Shown here: piece after piece, positions 23,121 through 36,235 of the stretch
How the letters are laid out: every line of letters starts with the position of its first letter
Position numbering within the stretch: position 1 is the first letter of the stretch
DNA from: Leguminivora glycinivorella
Taxonomy: Eukaryota > Arthropoda > Insecta > Lepidoptera > Tortricidae
Direction of reading: 5' to 3'
Assembly (NCBI RefSeq): GCF_023078275.1
Contig: NC_062985.1
Span: forward strand, 5,084,001-5,148,000
DNA: 64,000 nucleotides
Program-made: the position numbers and the translations under genes
Notes under the pieces: generated by a model
The model's input: the letters and a program-made list of their open reading frames with translations, nothing else
The model's database searches: none
What the model was told of the DNA's origin: nothing

Positions 23121-23349
23121 CACGTTATTATGCTGACTATAATAATTTATTTTGTTTCGCTGTTATTTCTATACGATTTTGTTTAAGATCCTTTTGACCT
23201 CTGTACATTTTGTGTGATTGTATTTGTTATTAACTTACTAGTAATGATGACCTTCCTCTCTGATTTTAATGAAAATAATGTAATCCATGTATTTTTTGTC
23301 ACAACCTCTTATTTAATTTATTAATGTATAAAGCTATCATTATTTTATG

Positions 23350-23570
23350 CCAGTCAAAATCCCTGACCGCGACATAGTGGACCGGTTTTCTTGAAACTTG
23401 GCTAAGAACACTCCCGACTAATTTAGCTCGAAAAAAAAAAAGAATCTAGATCGGTCCATCCCTTCGGGAGCTACGATGCCACAGACAGACGCACTCAGAG
23501 ACAGACAGAGAGACACGTCAAACTTAAAACAGCCCGTCGTTTTTGCGTCGGGGGTTTAAAAGGTACATTT
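23350..23570 (-). repeat. Family D dispersed repeat, reverse copy
   Basis: Complement of 8786-9005: GACCGCGACATAGTGG, AACACTCCCGACTAATT, CGGGAGCTACGATGCC and a GACAGA-rich run. Confidence 0.65.
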
Positions 23571-24144
23571 CGTGTTTTAACAGTCCGTGCCAACATAATT
23601 ATTAATTATTATTATTTGATGCTCAAATCTTTTACACATTTGTGATTTTAGAGTGTTATTGTGTTGTTAAATTTACTACGCATTAGTATCGGGCGCTTCG
23701 GGGAAAAAGAGTTGTTAACAAAATCCATTATTTTGGTGGAACTATTACGTACGTTTTCAAGAAAAACCTTCTGTTATTATATATTACTGATATATCAAGC
23801 TTGTAATGTAGTATTCATTTGTGCACTTAGTAAAATCAATTCAGTTTCAGTGGTCATGCCGTTTTTGATGTGGCATTCAGTTTAACATTACAAATTATAT
23901 TTAGGTAATACAATACATTACAATAGAAATACTCTTTATTGCACACCTCGATAAAATACAATACAAAATAAAGAAGCAATACAGAAAAAGGTAAACAACA
24001 GGCGGTCTTATCGCTAAAGAGCGAAACAATTAATAATCCTAATCACCAAAGCTTTATTTCGATACTGTTCCGGTGTTCCCACCAATGCAAGTGTTTTTAT
24101 TATTGCATATTTTTATACATATTTAAATTCACAGAACTAGATTG

Positions 24145-24595
24145 ACATAGAAGAAACAAGTCCTTTTATTTGTATAGGGCCGAGTGTGTCAGATTTTGAA
24201 ATAAAGTTGTTACTTGCCTGTGATTTTTGTAACGCAGCTTTCTAATTACGCCATGGTTAAATAACACGAGACTGTTTAGGTATAATTAAAATATATTAAA
24301 TTTATCTAGGATGCACGTGCATCCTACAGTAAACAAAAAAATCAAGTGACATAGTATTGTCATGCAGACAAAAATAAGAACAGGCGAAATATAAAATTCA
24401 AATACTATGATGCTTGCTGTAAGCCAGTAACATAATAGGTAACATGTAAATAGTAATATACAATTTTAAATATGTTTCAGGCCCTTGAGTGTTCATAATT
24501 TTTGTGTTGTTGCAATTTAATATCACGTGACGAGGCATTTTTTAGGTTTTTGTTCAGTTCAACTTACAAAAATTGACGCCCGAAAGCTGCATTAA
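24145..24595. repeat. Family F dispersed repeat, interrupted copy
   Basis: Matches 17715-17935 at both ends. The middle, about 24236-24465, is unrelated inserted DNA. Confidence 0.6.
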
Positions 24596-24964
24596 GTCAG
24601 GTAATGAGTTCTAACAACCGAACTGCCTGACACACAAACACTGAGACACTCCAAGAACCTAAGAAAAAAATCTACCTTATTATTTGGAAATCATCTTCTC
24701 TTCATCATTTAGTGTATTTGTAACTATGGCATACAAATTACCTAACCGCAGCATCAGTCTATTATGTTCGTTGCTACGTGGTTGTCTGTGTAATGTAATA
24801 TAAGCCGTCCTAAAATATCTTGTGTAATTAATTGATGATAATCACCTAAAGCTAAAGGTATTTTGGCTAGATTAACGGGCGTGGGAAGTAGGTAATATTA
24901 CTCGTGTTATGTTATACAATGTGTTACCGTCATCGGGAATTCCTTTTACAATTATTTATTTACG

Positions 24965-25270
24965 TTTAGGAACTACCAAAATAATCTGGGGGCACGGCAG
25001 TGCCCCCGCCAAGTCGAGCGCGAAGCAAACACTGCCGTACCATCCTTTACAGGAATCATTTCGCCGCATTTTCAGGCCCCTATTTGAGAAGCTCTGGATA
25101 AAATCAGAACGCAGGAATTTTCGTCATCTAGTAAGCTATAATCACATACTTGAAATCCAAAATTTCAAGTCTGTAGGTTATTTAGTTCCGAAGTTAAGCG
25201 AAAGCAAAGTTTCGCATTTATGACACTCATACACTCACTCATGATCATCAAAATAGAACTAGTACTTCCC
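24965..25270 (+). repeat. Family A repeat with GC hairpin head
   Basis: TTTAGGAACTACCAAAATAA, then a hairpin GGGGGCACGGCAGTGCCCCC, then the blocks shared with 2515-2735. Confidence 0.65.
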
Positions 25271-25484
25271 ATTACCTCAGAGAGCTGAAATTTGATACAG
25301 AGTTAGGGTTTAATGGCCACATAAAGCAAAATCTATAAAAACTAGGATAATAGAAGATCTGGATTACCTGGTGACCCTGATCAGAAAACACAAGAGCCCA
25401 ACCAAACTATTAGGGATCGACATACCGCCTTTACAAATAAATATTCAACTTAGTGGGCCGCTTCATTTCATGCCCACGTTCCTA

Positions 25485-25905
25485 CAAAAATAAGTGAAAT
25501 CCCACCAAAAACATTCTGTAAAAAACTAGCCAAGTCTTGATGGAGCTGCTTGTTTATTTCTAAAAAGTAATGAAATCTAGACAAAGTCGTGCCAAGTCTA
25601 AGGTTCCTTATTGCGATTTCTTTATTATTATAGTTAATGCTCTGTAACTTGGCCGTTGAAGGGTACACAAGGGAAAGCCAGGTGCTCCATGACACCATTG
25701 CACCAATGTGTCGCCAGAAACGCTACCCTCCAACGGCCAAGTCACACAACATTAACTATAATAATAAAGAAATTGCAGTAAGGAACCTTAGACTTGGCAA
25801 GACTTTGTCTAGATTCCATTACTTTTTAGAAATAAACAAGCAGCTCCATCGAGACGGCTAGTTTTTTACAGAATGTTTTTGGTGGGATGTTATTTACACT
25901 TTTTT
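25485..25905. repeat. Inverted pair of family A fragments
   Basis: About 160 bp at 25495-25655 (-) and 25730-25890 (+) are reverse complements sharing TGGTGGGATTT/AAATCCCACCA-type edges and AATAAACAAGCAGCTCCATC. About 75 bp separate them. The + arm matches 2755-2915. Confidence 0.75.
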
Positions 25906-26045
25906 CAAAAATAGTGTGTTGGGAGTCACATACCAATTTGATGAAAATATTAAATTTAGCCTCGAACTTTTCATAGGATCTTAGTTTTTTTTTGTTAGAT
26001 GAGTAGTTTGGTTTGATAGATGAGTTTTATTAGTTGTATTATTAG

Positions 26046-26816
26046 ATGCAGCACAATTTTGCTGACTTGTGGCGTGAAAATTTTACAATATTTACAAGCT
26101 TGAGCGAGGAGGTTGTCACTTTCAAAACACACTTCAATGCTATGCTGCTGCTTCTCCGTCAGCAGATAGAGGTGATCAACAACACTGTTGACAATATTGA
26201 AATGAGGCACCGCAGGAAATATTTGCTGTTTGGTGGAGTTGCAGAGGCCGCCAATGAAAACATCTCCGAGGTGATTGTGACGGTTTGTCAGCAAGACATG
26301 TCATTGCCTGAGGTGACCAGTAATTCCATTTTAGTGTGTCACAGAATTGGTGGTAAAGCTGGCCGACCTCGCCCCGTCCTTGTCAGATTCTCTGACTATG
26401 CTGTTAAAAATGCAGTGTGGGCCAAAAAAACTGCTCTTAAAGGCACATCTGTAGTGCTGTCGGAGTTCCTGACCAGGCAGAGACAGTCATTGTTCCTTGC
26501 AGCCCGCAGGCATTTTGGAGTGCGCAGTGTCTGGAGTCTTGATGGTAACATCTATATAAAAGTATCCAGCGGCAAGAAGGAGCGAGTGACGACATCTGAT
26601 CAGCTTCAAGCCCTGATCGCCCAGCATCCCTCTGAGCAGTCGTCCGGTGATGGCTCTGCACCTGCGCCCGCGCCGGCCGCCCTGCCGGCACCAGCACCGT
26701 CTGCAGCCGGCGAGCCTGCTTCAAGTCCTGCTCTGAAACCAGCCTCCCAGGCGTCAATGAAGGTTCCAGTCCCGAAGCAGACCCATGAACGTCGTGCGAA
26801 ACGCGCGCCGCAGTGA
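26046..26816 (+). mobile_element. LINE ORF1 (nucleic-acid-binding protein), 256 codons, open
   Basis: Open frame of 256 codons. Residues 8-52 look like an amphipathic/coiled-coil segment (LSEEVVTFKTHF, LLLLRQQIEVINNTV). Residues about 55-175 follow the LINE ORF1 pattern: RRKYLLFGGV, CHRIGG, GRPRPVLVRFSDY, VVLSEFLTRQR, FGVRSVWSLDGNIYIKV. The tail (200-250) is rich in Ala and Pro and ends basic. ORF1 proteins of this group bind and chaperone element RNA. The next LINE frame is 4.2 kb downstream, with a large palindrome between, so whether both belong to one element is not proven. Confidence 0.75.
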
Positions 26817-26853
26817 TATAGTCAGGGACCAAACGACCTCTTTTACAAAAAGT

Positions 26854-29800
26854 CGTCGACATCTCTTCTAAATACCTAAAACAGGTATGGATGTGTTCCT
26901 CGTTATCTCCAGATTACGAATTGACCTGTTTTAGTTTAAGGAGGGGGGGACGGGTTGAGAAAAAGGGGGGAGAAAGATGGCGGCCGACCATCATAGATAT
27001 TTATTCACATCTCGAGTCCTATGGCACCAATCTGTTCGTGCAAGGTGTCGTTTGAAAGCTTATTAAACCTACTTTAATTGTTTTCAAATAACTATACTCA
27101 TAACAGTAACCGTTTACGAAATATTTGAAAATATGTGTTTTTTTATCGCGCATGAGTTGCACAAGTACTAGAAAAAATGCGTCTAACTCAATAAACAATA
27201 ACTTTACCGCAATTGATGTTATTATAAAATTTTCGCGTCTATTCATGCTCTTTTTAAAAATATAAGTTTCATTTGTATATGATAATATATAACCATGTAA
27301 TTACGAATTTGGTTTAGCAGGAGTCACTCTGCCCGGTCGCAGAAATGGGCGCTGACCGTAGTAAAGTATTCAATATTTTTGAGGTCCTATTTTACGGATC
27401 CATATGCGAGAGGTATCGTTTCAAAGCTAATTAAACCTACTATATTTTTTTATAAATAACTATAATCATAAAGGTAGCTGTTTAGAAAATATTTGAAAAT
27501 ATGTGTTTTATAGACCATGAGTCGCACAAGTACCTACTGGTAAAAAATGCTTCTTAATCAATAAACAACAACTTTTCCGGAATTGATGTTAGTATAAGAT
27601 TTACGCGGAATTTCGTGCGCTTTCTAATAACATAAGTTTTATTGGTGTATGATATTATATAACCAAGTAATTACAAATATGGTTAAGTAGGGGCCACAGC
27701 GCCCGGCCACGTATGGATGCTGACCGTCGCCAAATTTTCTATATTTTTCAGATCCTATTTTATTTAACAGGAATCTTTTGAAAGCATATTATGCGTACTA
27801 TCATTAGTTCTCAATAATTTTAGTTGTAACTGTAGTAGCTAACAAAATATTTGAAAATATGCATTGGAACCGATGTGAGTAAAACATGCTTCTAGCTCAA
27901 TGAATTATATTTTTTCCGCAATTGATATAATAACAAAATAAACGGCGAAATGTATGACCTTTTCAAATAATAAGTTTTGTCAGTATTGCATAAACAATTA
28001 ATGTTAATTTATCCATCATACTCACTGCGCACCGTCATATACATGGATGACCAAATGGTCAAAAAATCGTTGCGAAAATTCGTTGCCGTGTTCATAATTT
28101 TTAAGATTGTATCTTGGTGCATGACCAATAAACAATAACTTTACCGCAAATAATGTTATGATAAGATTTACAGGACATTTCATATGCTTTCTAAAAATAT
28201 AAGTTTTATTGATATATGATATTATACAACCAAGTAATTACGAATTTGGTTTAGCAGGTGTCACTGCACTCCCGTGACGTAAATAAGTGCTAACCGTCGC
28301 CTAATTTTACGTATTTCTCAGATCCTATTTTAGCGATCAATTTGTGAGAGGTATCATTTGAAAGCATATTATGCGTACTATCGTTACTTTTTAATAATTT
28401 TAGTCGTAATTGTAGAAGTTAACAAAATATTTGACAATATGTGTATTTTTACTGTATATGAATAGCATTCGCACTGATACGAGTGAAACATGCTTCTAGC
28501 TCAATAAATTATATTTTTCTGCAATTGATATAATAACGAAATGAACCGCAAAATGTATGGCCTTTACAAAAAATGAGTTTTGTTAGTTTTGCCTAAACAA
28601 TTAATGTTAATTTGTCCACCATACCCACTGCGCACGGTCAATCGTCATATAAACGGATGTCCACCGCCGTTGCCTTAATTTTTTCATCATTTTACAGATT
28701 TTATTTTACTGATCAATTAAGTATATAAGTAAATTCGATACGTGATAGATTATATTTATTATGAATATACGATTAGTGAAATAAAATCTGAAAAAGGCAA
28801 CGACGGTGGACATCCATTTATATGATGGTGCGCAGTAGGTGAGCTGAACAAATTCAAATTAATTGTTTATGCAATACAAACCAAACTTATTTTTTGTGTA
28901 GTATTGATTTTCCGTTTATTTTGTTATTATTTCAATTGCGGAAAACTATAATTTATTGAGCTAGAAGCGTGTCTTATCAATGCCAATGCTATTCATGCAC
29001 AGTAAAATACACATATTACTAATCAAATATTTTGTAAACTTCTACAGTTTCGACTTGAAATATTAGAAATAAAGATAGTACGCATAATATGCTTTCAAAT
29101 GATACCTCTCACAAATTTATCATTAAAATAGGATCTGAGTAACGTAGAAAATTTGGCGACGGTCAGTCAGCACCCAATATCGTGACAGGGCGCAGTGACC
29201 CCTGCTAAACCAAATTCGTAATTACTTGGTCATATATTATCATACACCAATAAAACTTATATTTTTAGAAAGCGCATGAAATTTCGCGTAAATTTTATAA
29301 TAACATTAATTGCGGTAAAGTTATGGTTTATTAAGTTAGAAGCATTTTTATCTGTATATGTGCAACTCGTGCTCGAAAAAAAAGTCATGTTTTCAAATAT
29401 TTTGTAACCAGCTACCTTTATAACTATAGTTATTCAAAAATAATTATAGCAGGTTTAATTTGCTTTCAAATGATACCTCTTACATATGGATCCGTAAAAT
29501 AAGAACTTAAAAATATTGAATACTTTACTACGGTCAGCGCTCATTTTTATGCGACCGGCGGAGTGACCACTACGAAACAAAATTCGTAATTTAATGGTTA
29601 TATTATCACTTACCAATAAAACTTATATTTTTAGAAAGCTCATGAATAGTGGCGTAAATTTTATAATTACATCAATTGCGGTAACGTTATTGTTTATTGA
29701 CTTAGAAGCATTTTTTACCAGTACTTGTGCCATTCATGCTCGATAAAAAACACATATTTTCAAATATTATGTAAACAGCTACCTTTAATATTATAGTTAA

Positions 29801-30398
29801 GTGTAAACAATTATAGTAGGTTTAATTATCTTTCAAACGATACCTCTCCTATATGGATCCGTAAAATAAGACCTCAAAAATATTGAATACTTTACTACGG
29901 TCAGCGCCCGTTTATGCGACCTGGAGGATAACCCCTGCCAAACAAAATTCTTAATTACATGGTTATATATTATCATATACCAGTGAAACTTATATTTTTA
30001 GAAAGAGCATGAATAGACGCAAAAATTTTATAATAACATCAATTGCGGTAAAGTTATTGTTTATTGAGTTAGACGCATTTTTTACTAGTACTTGTGCAAT
30101 TCATGCGCGATAAAAAAACAAATATTTTCAAATATTTCCTAAACGGTTACTTTTATGAGCATAGTTATTTGAAAACAATTAAAGTAGGTTTAATAAGCTT
30201 TCAAATGACACCTCGCACGAACAGATTGGTGCCATAGGACTCGAGATGTGAATAAATATCTATGATGGTCGGTCGCCATCTTTCCCCCTTTTTCTCGACC
30301 CGTCCCCCCTCCTTAAACTAAAACAGGTCAATTCGTAATCTGGAGAGGACGAGGAACATATCCATACCTGTTTTAGGTATTTAGAAGAGATGTCGACG
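26854..30398. repeat. Giant palindrome (3.5 kb) built from about 360-bp tandem units
   Basis: Outer edges CGTCGACATCTCTTCTAAAT (26854) and its complement (to 30398) match, and homology continues inward to about 28716 and 28770. Each arm is itself repetitive: the block TTTGAAAGC-TTATTAAACC or its variant recurs at about 27051, 27419, 27778 and 28357, each followed by CAATAAACAATAACTTT-like and ACGAATTTGGTTTAGCAG-like sequence. Arms are about 1.86 and 1.63 kb. There are no convincing coding frames. It lies between a LINE ORF1 and a LINE ORF2. Confidence 0.8.
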
Positions 30399-31041
30399 AA
30401 AATCGTGAAGGAGACGACTTGTGGCCAAATTGGCTCTAGACTAATACTCCTTCGTTTAATGCTTTGTTGCTTTTTACTTGTAATCGAGTAGTAAACAACA
30501 TAGGTATCGTTTGTCACGGTAGGTTGTTAAATCGGCAGCTTCACTTTTAGTAATAATCATCTACCTCTCTTTTAGTTACTTAAGTAATGTTTTGATTAAC
30601 TTTTCATATTATACCCTGTATTTTGTACGAATCGAATGTTCGATATAAAACTATCAAGTCAATACTGTCACTAGTGTCACTGTCATTAGTGTCATCTGTC
30701 AGATTTGTTTGTTCGGATACCTGCATAACTATGTTCTTTTTTTCTTCTTTGTTCGTTTTTACTTTTAAATTTTATTCTTTGGTACCTTTGAAATGAGCTT
30801 ATCTCTGTTTTTTGCGATGAATGTGTAACAATCTGTTTTATAATTATGTTTTTATTGAGTAGTACCTATCACCTGTAAGAAAACGGTCAACCGGCGGGTT
30901 CTAACAGTGCCCTCCGGCTATCACATAGTTTGAAATTAGCTTATTTAATTTTGTTGTTATTTATATATACGTAAATTATTATTTATAATATTATATTAAT
31001 ATTTTATATGTATTTAATCTACATACCTGCACTAGTATAAT
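30399..31041. other. Spacer between the palindrome and LINE ORF2
   Basis: AT-rich, no frame. May be the LINE inter-ORF or 5' region. It includes repeated GTCACTAGTGTCACTGTC-type words near 30668-30700. Confidence 0.4.
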
Positions 31042-33978
31042 ATGATAGATGATGCATCATTTTACTCAGCTTGCGACTTGTCCTCGTCTTTCCACTCTCT
31101 CGATGACTCGACGTTGTCCGAGCCGGAAACGCTCGGTGATCTTATCACTCGTGAATTCCAGAACTCTCACAAATTTCTTAACATTTGCCATTTAAATGCT
31201 CAAAGCATTCCCAGCCACCATAGCGATCTCCTTGACACCTTCTCCACTGGCTGCGCTCATGCAATACTGGTATCAGAAACTTGGCTAAAACCAAATCTTC
31301 CATCAACTTCGTATGGGCTCCCTGGATACATTCTTCTGCGCAACGACCGTACGGGCAAAGGCGGTGGCGGTGTTGCCATGTACCTGCGCAGCGACATACC
31401 CTTCAATATTCTTTCATCGTCTCCTACTCAATTTTCTAACTCCATGGAGCACTTGGTCGTCGAAGTAAATATTAAGGGAGCAAAGGTCGTTCTAGGGGTA
31501 ATTTATTGTCCACCTACAGTAGATTATTTCTTATCATTAGAAGTACTGCTCACATCTTTCATAACAGAAGGCACACACCACGTGATCATGGGCGACTTTA
31601 ATACCGATCTCTTGAAAAATAATACCCGGTCTCGCAAGTTATTGTCCCTAATTGAATCTGCGGCCCTTAATGTGCTGCCTTTAAACGCCACACATTATAA
31701 TACAGACACATCGGACTCTTGGCTAGATCTCATCTTGACCTCATCGAATGACCATGTGGGCAAAGTAGGCCAATTTGCGGCGCCTGGGTTCTCACGGCAC
31801 GATCTTATTTACCTGTGTTACAAAGTTCGACCTCCTAAGTTGGTACCAGTCTCAATTAAACTACGTAGTTTCGCGAGGCTCGATGCTGATGCACTACAAC
31901 GTGACGCCGGTGACATCGACTGGACACCGACACTTACAGCACCAACGGTTGATGACGCGGTAGATGCACTAAATGCGGCAGTTTTAAAATTATTTGACAC
32001 TCACGCGCCCGTTCGTAACGTCAAACTGAAGCGGCCGCCCGCTTCGTGGATTACTCGATCGGTCCGTATTGCAATGACGACACGCGATCGAGCATTCGTT
32101 AAGTTTAAAAATCATCGGTGTGATGAAAATTGGACCGCTTACAAATCTGCTCGGAATCGTTGCAACATGATGGTACGATCTGCGAAACGGAAGTATATTC
32201 ACAACAATGTCAATGTTTCTTCTTCTGCCGACACTTGGAAGTTTTTAAAATCAATTGGTGTGGGTAGCTCCCGTTCTAATTCGAACACCTTACCATTTTC
32301 TTTAAATGATTTTAATGCTCATTTTTCTAAAACTTCTAGCCTAGATCCGACTTCAAAATCTTTTAGCTTAGCACATATCAATAATTTGCCATCACTATCT
32401 GAAACCAAATTTTCTTTCACTCCGGCTACTGACGACGAGATACGTAAGGTGATTATTTCGGTGAAGTCGAATGCGATCGGACATGATGAGATAAGTAGGG
32501 CCATGATAGTACACATTTTAGATAGTATTGTTCCAATTATCACTCACATTGTAAATTTCTCTATGTTTTCGGGTGTCTTTCCGTCGGCATGGCGCAAGGC
32601 CTTTGTTATCCCCCTCCCAAAAACGTCTACTCCTACTCTTCTTAAGGAATTCCGTCCTATTTCCATACTTCCGTTCCTTTCGAAGGTCCTCGAGGCTGTG
32701 GTACATAAACAGTTATCCGCCCATATTTTTTCCAAACATCTCCTCTCACCGTTACAGTCAGGTTTTCGTCCCGGTCATAGTACCACAACCGCGCTATTAA
32801 AAGTAGTTGAAGATGTTCGGTTTGGCATGGAATCTTCACTTGTTACTATCATGGTCCTAATTGACTTTACGAACGCATTTAACGCAGTAAATCATGAACT
32901 CCTCCTTGCTGCCCTTAGTCGCTTAAATGTCTCGTTGTCAGTAGCGGATTGGTTTGCATCCTACCTGCAGGGGCGTAGCCAGGCTGTCCGAGCTGACCGG
33001 TCGCTCTCCGACTGGTGTGACCTTACTACGGGCGTCCCTCAGGGCGGTATACTCTCTCCTCTTTTGTTTTCCGTTTTTATTAACATGATTACTTCCAAAC
33101 TTCAGTGTTCATACCATTTATATGCCGATGACCTACAACTATACACACAAACGCGGCTTGATGATGCCGACGAGGCTATCGCGAAATTGAATGAGGATCT
33201 CAATCGCATCTCATCTTGGTCTAAAGACTTCGGAATAGCTGTGAATCCTTCCAAGTGTCAGGCTATCATCATCGGGAACCCGCGACTGGTCTTAAATACC
33301 AATTTTGAGCTCGTTGCACCGATTCTCTACGAAGACAGTGTAATTCCATTCTCGACTAAGGCTAAAAATCTGGGGTTGATATTTGACTGTGGCCTGACTT
33401 GGGAGCCCCAAGTGTCTGATATGTGTCGAAGAATCACGTACACCTTGCGATCACTGTATAGGTTTAAGAATTTTCTGCCTGTGTCAACTAAAATTCTCCT
33501 TATTCAAGCTCTCGTTTTACCCATCTTTGACTACTGTGATGTGTGCTGTACGAATGTGTCGCAAGGTCTTCTGGACAAGCTGGACCGTGCTCTGAACAAT
33601 TGCATTAGGTTCATTTTCGGCCTGCGCAAGTACGACCATGTGTCCGCCTTTCGCCGACAACTCAACTGGCTCCGCATTCGTGAGCGCAGAAGTCTTAGGT
33701 CCTTATGCACACTGTTCTCCATTTTATACGACCCAGCGGCACCCGATTACTTGCGGTCTAAATTCAAATTTGTTACTGCTGGGCCAGGTGGCGAACTTCG
33801 CACTGCTCGTAAGCTTGTTCTAGCTGTCCCACATCATCGTTCCAATGCCATGTCCAATTCTTTCACAGTGCAAGCCGTACGCCTCTGGAATGATTTGCCT
33901 CTTGACATACGACAGGCCGAAACTAAATTTACATTCAAGCGCAAGCTGCGAAAACATTTTGAGAAGTATCAAGACTAA
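31042..33978 (+). mobile_element. Intact CR1/L2-like LINE ORF2: endonuclease plus reverse transcriptase (978 codons)
   Basis: Uninterrupted frame. An APE-type endonuclease spans about residues 45-260, with LNAQS (N52), SETW (E79), VIYCPP (Y155), GDFN (D185, N187), WLDLI (D229) and SRHDL (H253). Reverse transcriptase spans about 515-790: KEFRPISILP, LQSGFRPGHSTT, LIDFTNAFNAV (first catalytic Asp, 608), GVPQGGILSPLLF, YADD (694-697), and SWSKDFGIAVNPSKCQ. The C-terminus has AVRLWNDLPLDIR and FKRKLRKHF, as in CR1/L2-type elements; no RNase H is seen. It nicks target DNA and copies its RNA there. All key residues are present, so the copy is young or recently active. No clear poly(A) tail was found. 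Confidence 0.93.
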
Positions 33979-34146
33979 GTATATTTAGAGCAGGTATATA
34001 TATATATATTTAAATGTATATGTATGTATATATGTTATATTTATGTAAATAATATTTGTAATATCGACTCAATCGCTATTTAGAAAGTATTTTGTTTATA
34101 TTTATTTTAAGTGCCTAAAAATGTTGAAAGAAATAAGTCCATTTAA

Positions 34147-34609
34147 AAAGACACTCAGTTGAAGTTAATAACAAGTTTATTAATAAAAAACAAACAATAA
34201 AAAGTGTTAAACGTTAACATATTGATCGTTTAAACTCATAAAACTCACAATATTGCTCGAAATAATATTTAAAACTCGCAAACTAAAATTTTTTTTACGA
34301 AAAAGCACAAAAGGAAATCAATATCCAGCAACACTTGCAATAAAATAACCACTGAACAGAACCTGGGCTACAACAATGGCACGTATTTATACAAATACGT
34401 GCCGGCAACTGCATAAATTGCTTGCAATTATTGGAAAAAAATACATGCACATTGTTTCACATCACAAACATATATCTATATATTTTTTATTACATCACTT
34501 ATTCGGAAATCGGTAATAAAATTAACTATACCTCCAAAAAACCTTTGCTTCGTTCGGGATTCGTTAAACTGTTATTTATATTTTCCGTTGCAATTTCGCC
34601 GTGACACAA
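34147..34609 (-). mobile_element. Possible solo LTR, reverse orientation
   Basis: On the - strand the order is TATAAATACGTGCCATTG, a TTCAGT initiator-like site about 30 bp on, and an AATAAA-like TTATTAATAAACTTG near the end, as in the promoter and polyadenylation region of an insect LTR. GACAC occurs at both edges. Canonical TG...CA ends are not evident, so the call is tentative. Confidence 0.35.
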
Positions 34610-34997
34610 TCTACTATTTTCACTTGCAAAGAATCTTAATAAGTGACATTTCTCACCAAAGTTTCAAAGCTCATTCATGCTCAATACAAAATTGATTATT
34701 TAATTGAAACGTTCGTAGCAACTTTTACGGCGGGCATCTATGTGTGAGGGGGTCAATAATATATATATCTGTACATTTATAGATACGTAAATAGACACAG
34801 ACCGCGTAAAATATCCCATGGGTAGTTATGAAGGTAAAAAATCAGTGCGTGGAGTCCCTCCGTAAAAGAAAACTCCGGAAACTTCGTAACATAACCTAAA
34901 AAACCTTTTGTCAAGCTGCCATCACGTTTTTACGTTTAGTTACGTCCATCTTTTTACAGTTTTAAATAGTTTACATTGCTATTTGCTCAAATTATTG

Positions 34998-35055
34998 AAA
35001 TAAAAACCGGCCAAGTGCGAGTCGGACTCGCCCACCGAGGGTTCCGTACAAACTT
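34998..35055 (+). repeat. Family G repeat, 5' fragment
   Basis: ACCGGCCAAGTGCGAGTCGG and GAGGGTTCCGTAC are the standard start of this lepidopteran repeat. The rest of the element is missing here. Confidence 0.65.
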
Positions 35056-35237
35056 TCAATGGTTAAAATAATCATACTACTCATACTCATATTCATTTAT
35101 TCATTCAACGCCATTTTACACGTCAAGATTTGATTAAAAAAAATAATATTCATACAACAATAATACTTAGAGAATAAATAGACAGAAGATTGAAATTACA
35201 AAAAGTTAGGCAATATTCACATAAAAAATGCACAAAA

Positions 35238-35665
35238 ATATTTTTCCCCTCACTAGCTCGGAAACACGTGTTTTGTCCTTTAATACCAGCGGGTAAAAGC
35301 TCATTTTATCCACTAGTGGGTAAAGTAATTTAACCTTGAATAAAGTCAAATTAACTGCTTTAAAATTGATAAAAGTATGTGAATCTAGTAATAAAGATGA
35401 TTTACCACCAGTGGAATTGCTGGAAGCAGTGATAAACGCATTTTTTGCATTTTAGTTTCCTCGCTATAATGAGGGGAAAAGTTTTGTGTTACACTCGGGT
35501 GCAAATGTATTTTACTTCTCGTGTGTTAAAAAACTCGCAAGTTCAGGATTCTATGCGAGTGGTTCAACTATAGAATCCTTTCACTTGCTCGTTTTTCAAT
35601 TCCACACTCGGCGTTAAAATGCAACTTTGCCCCCTTGTATAACAAATAACTATTTCTAATTAGGT
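35238..35665. repeat. Family H repeat, copy 1
   Basis: TTTTTCCCCTCACTAGCTCG at the left and GAGGGGAAAA at 35473-35482 are inverted edges. The middle has TAATAAAGATGATTTACCAC and GGAATTGCTGGAAGCAGTG. The downstream block through ACTTTGCCCCCTTGTATAAC belongs to the same composite repeat. Partial second copy at 36045-36235. Confidence 0.6.
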
Positions 35666-35929
35666 AATAAAAAAATTGTCATAAGTGTAGAACGGGTGCT
35701 CGACCAGCCAATTTTTTAAGCGATAGGTACTTAAAGTTCGACACACTAGGCGCTTCAACCACATATTGCGGCAATTTATTATAGACGGCAGGGTCCATCA
35801 CATGTGTTAATTTGACCGTAAATTGGATTTCGCCAATTTACGGTCGATACCTACTAACTTTCCGGCATTTCGAATGTTGTACTTGGAACACATGTTGTTA
35901 GTTTTGTCACAGAATATATGTATATATGT

Positions 35930-36038
35930 ATATAATAGTACAAGTACAGAAGGCTCACTCCTTTGATGTTCACAAAATGACGCCATTCTAAATTCTTACC
36001 TACATTAACAAACGGACCGCACGCGAGCAGCCAACATT
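35930..36038. repeat. Family E dispersed repeat, copy 2
   Basis: See 14973-15078. The copy abuts the second family H copy. Confidence 0.6.
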
Positions 36039-36044
36039 GAATTT

Positions 36045-36235
36045 TTCCCCTCACTAGCTCGGAAACACGTGTTTTGTCCTTTAATACCAGCGGGTAAAAA
36101 CGCATTTTATCCACTAAAATTGATAAAAGTAGGTGAATCTAGTAATAAAGATCATTTACCACCTGTGGAACTACTGGAAGCAGTGATAAAAGAAAATCTT
36201 GCAGTACAAAAGGCGGACTTATGCTTTAAGGCATT
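36045..36235 (+). repeat. Family H repeat, copy 2 (truncated into the minisatellite)
   Basis: Same start as 35238 (CCCCTCACTAGCTCGGAAAC) and same AAGATCATTTACCACCTGTG block. It then runs without a break into the minisatellite at 36236. Confidence 0.6.

Noticed and set aside
26437..26862. 141-codon - strand frame
   Set aside because: Antisense shadow of LINE ORF1; the + strand frame has the family motifs.
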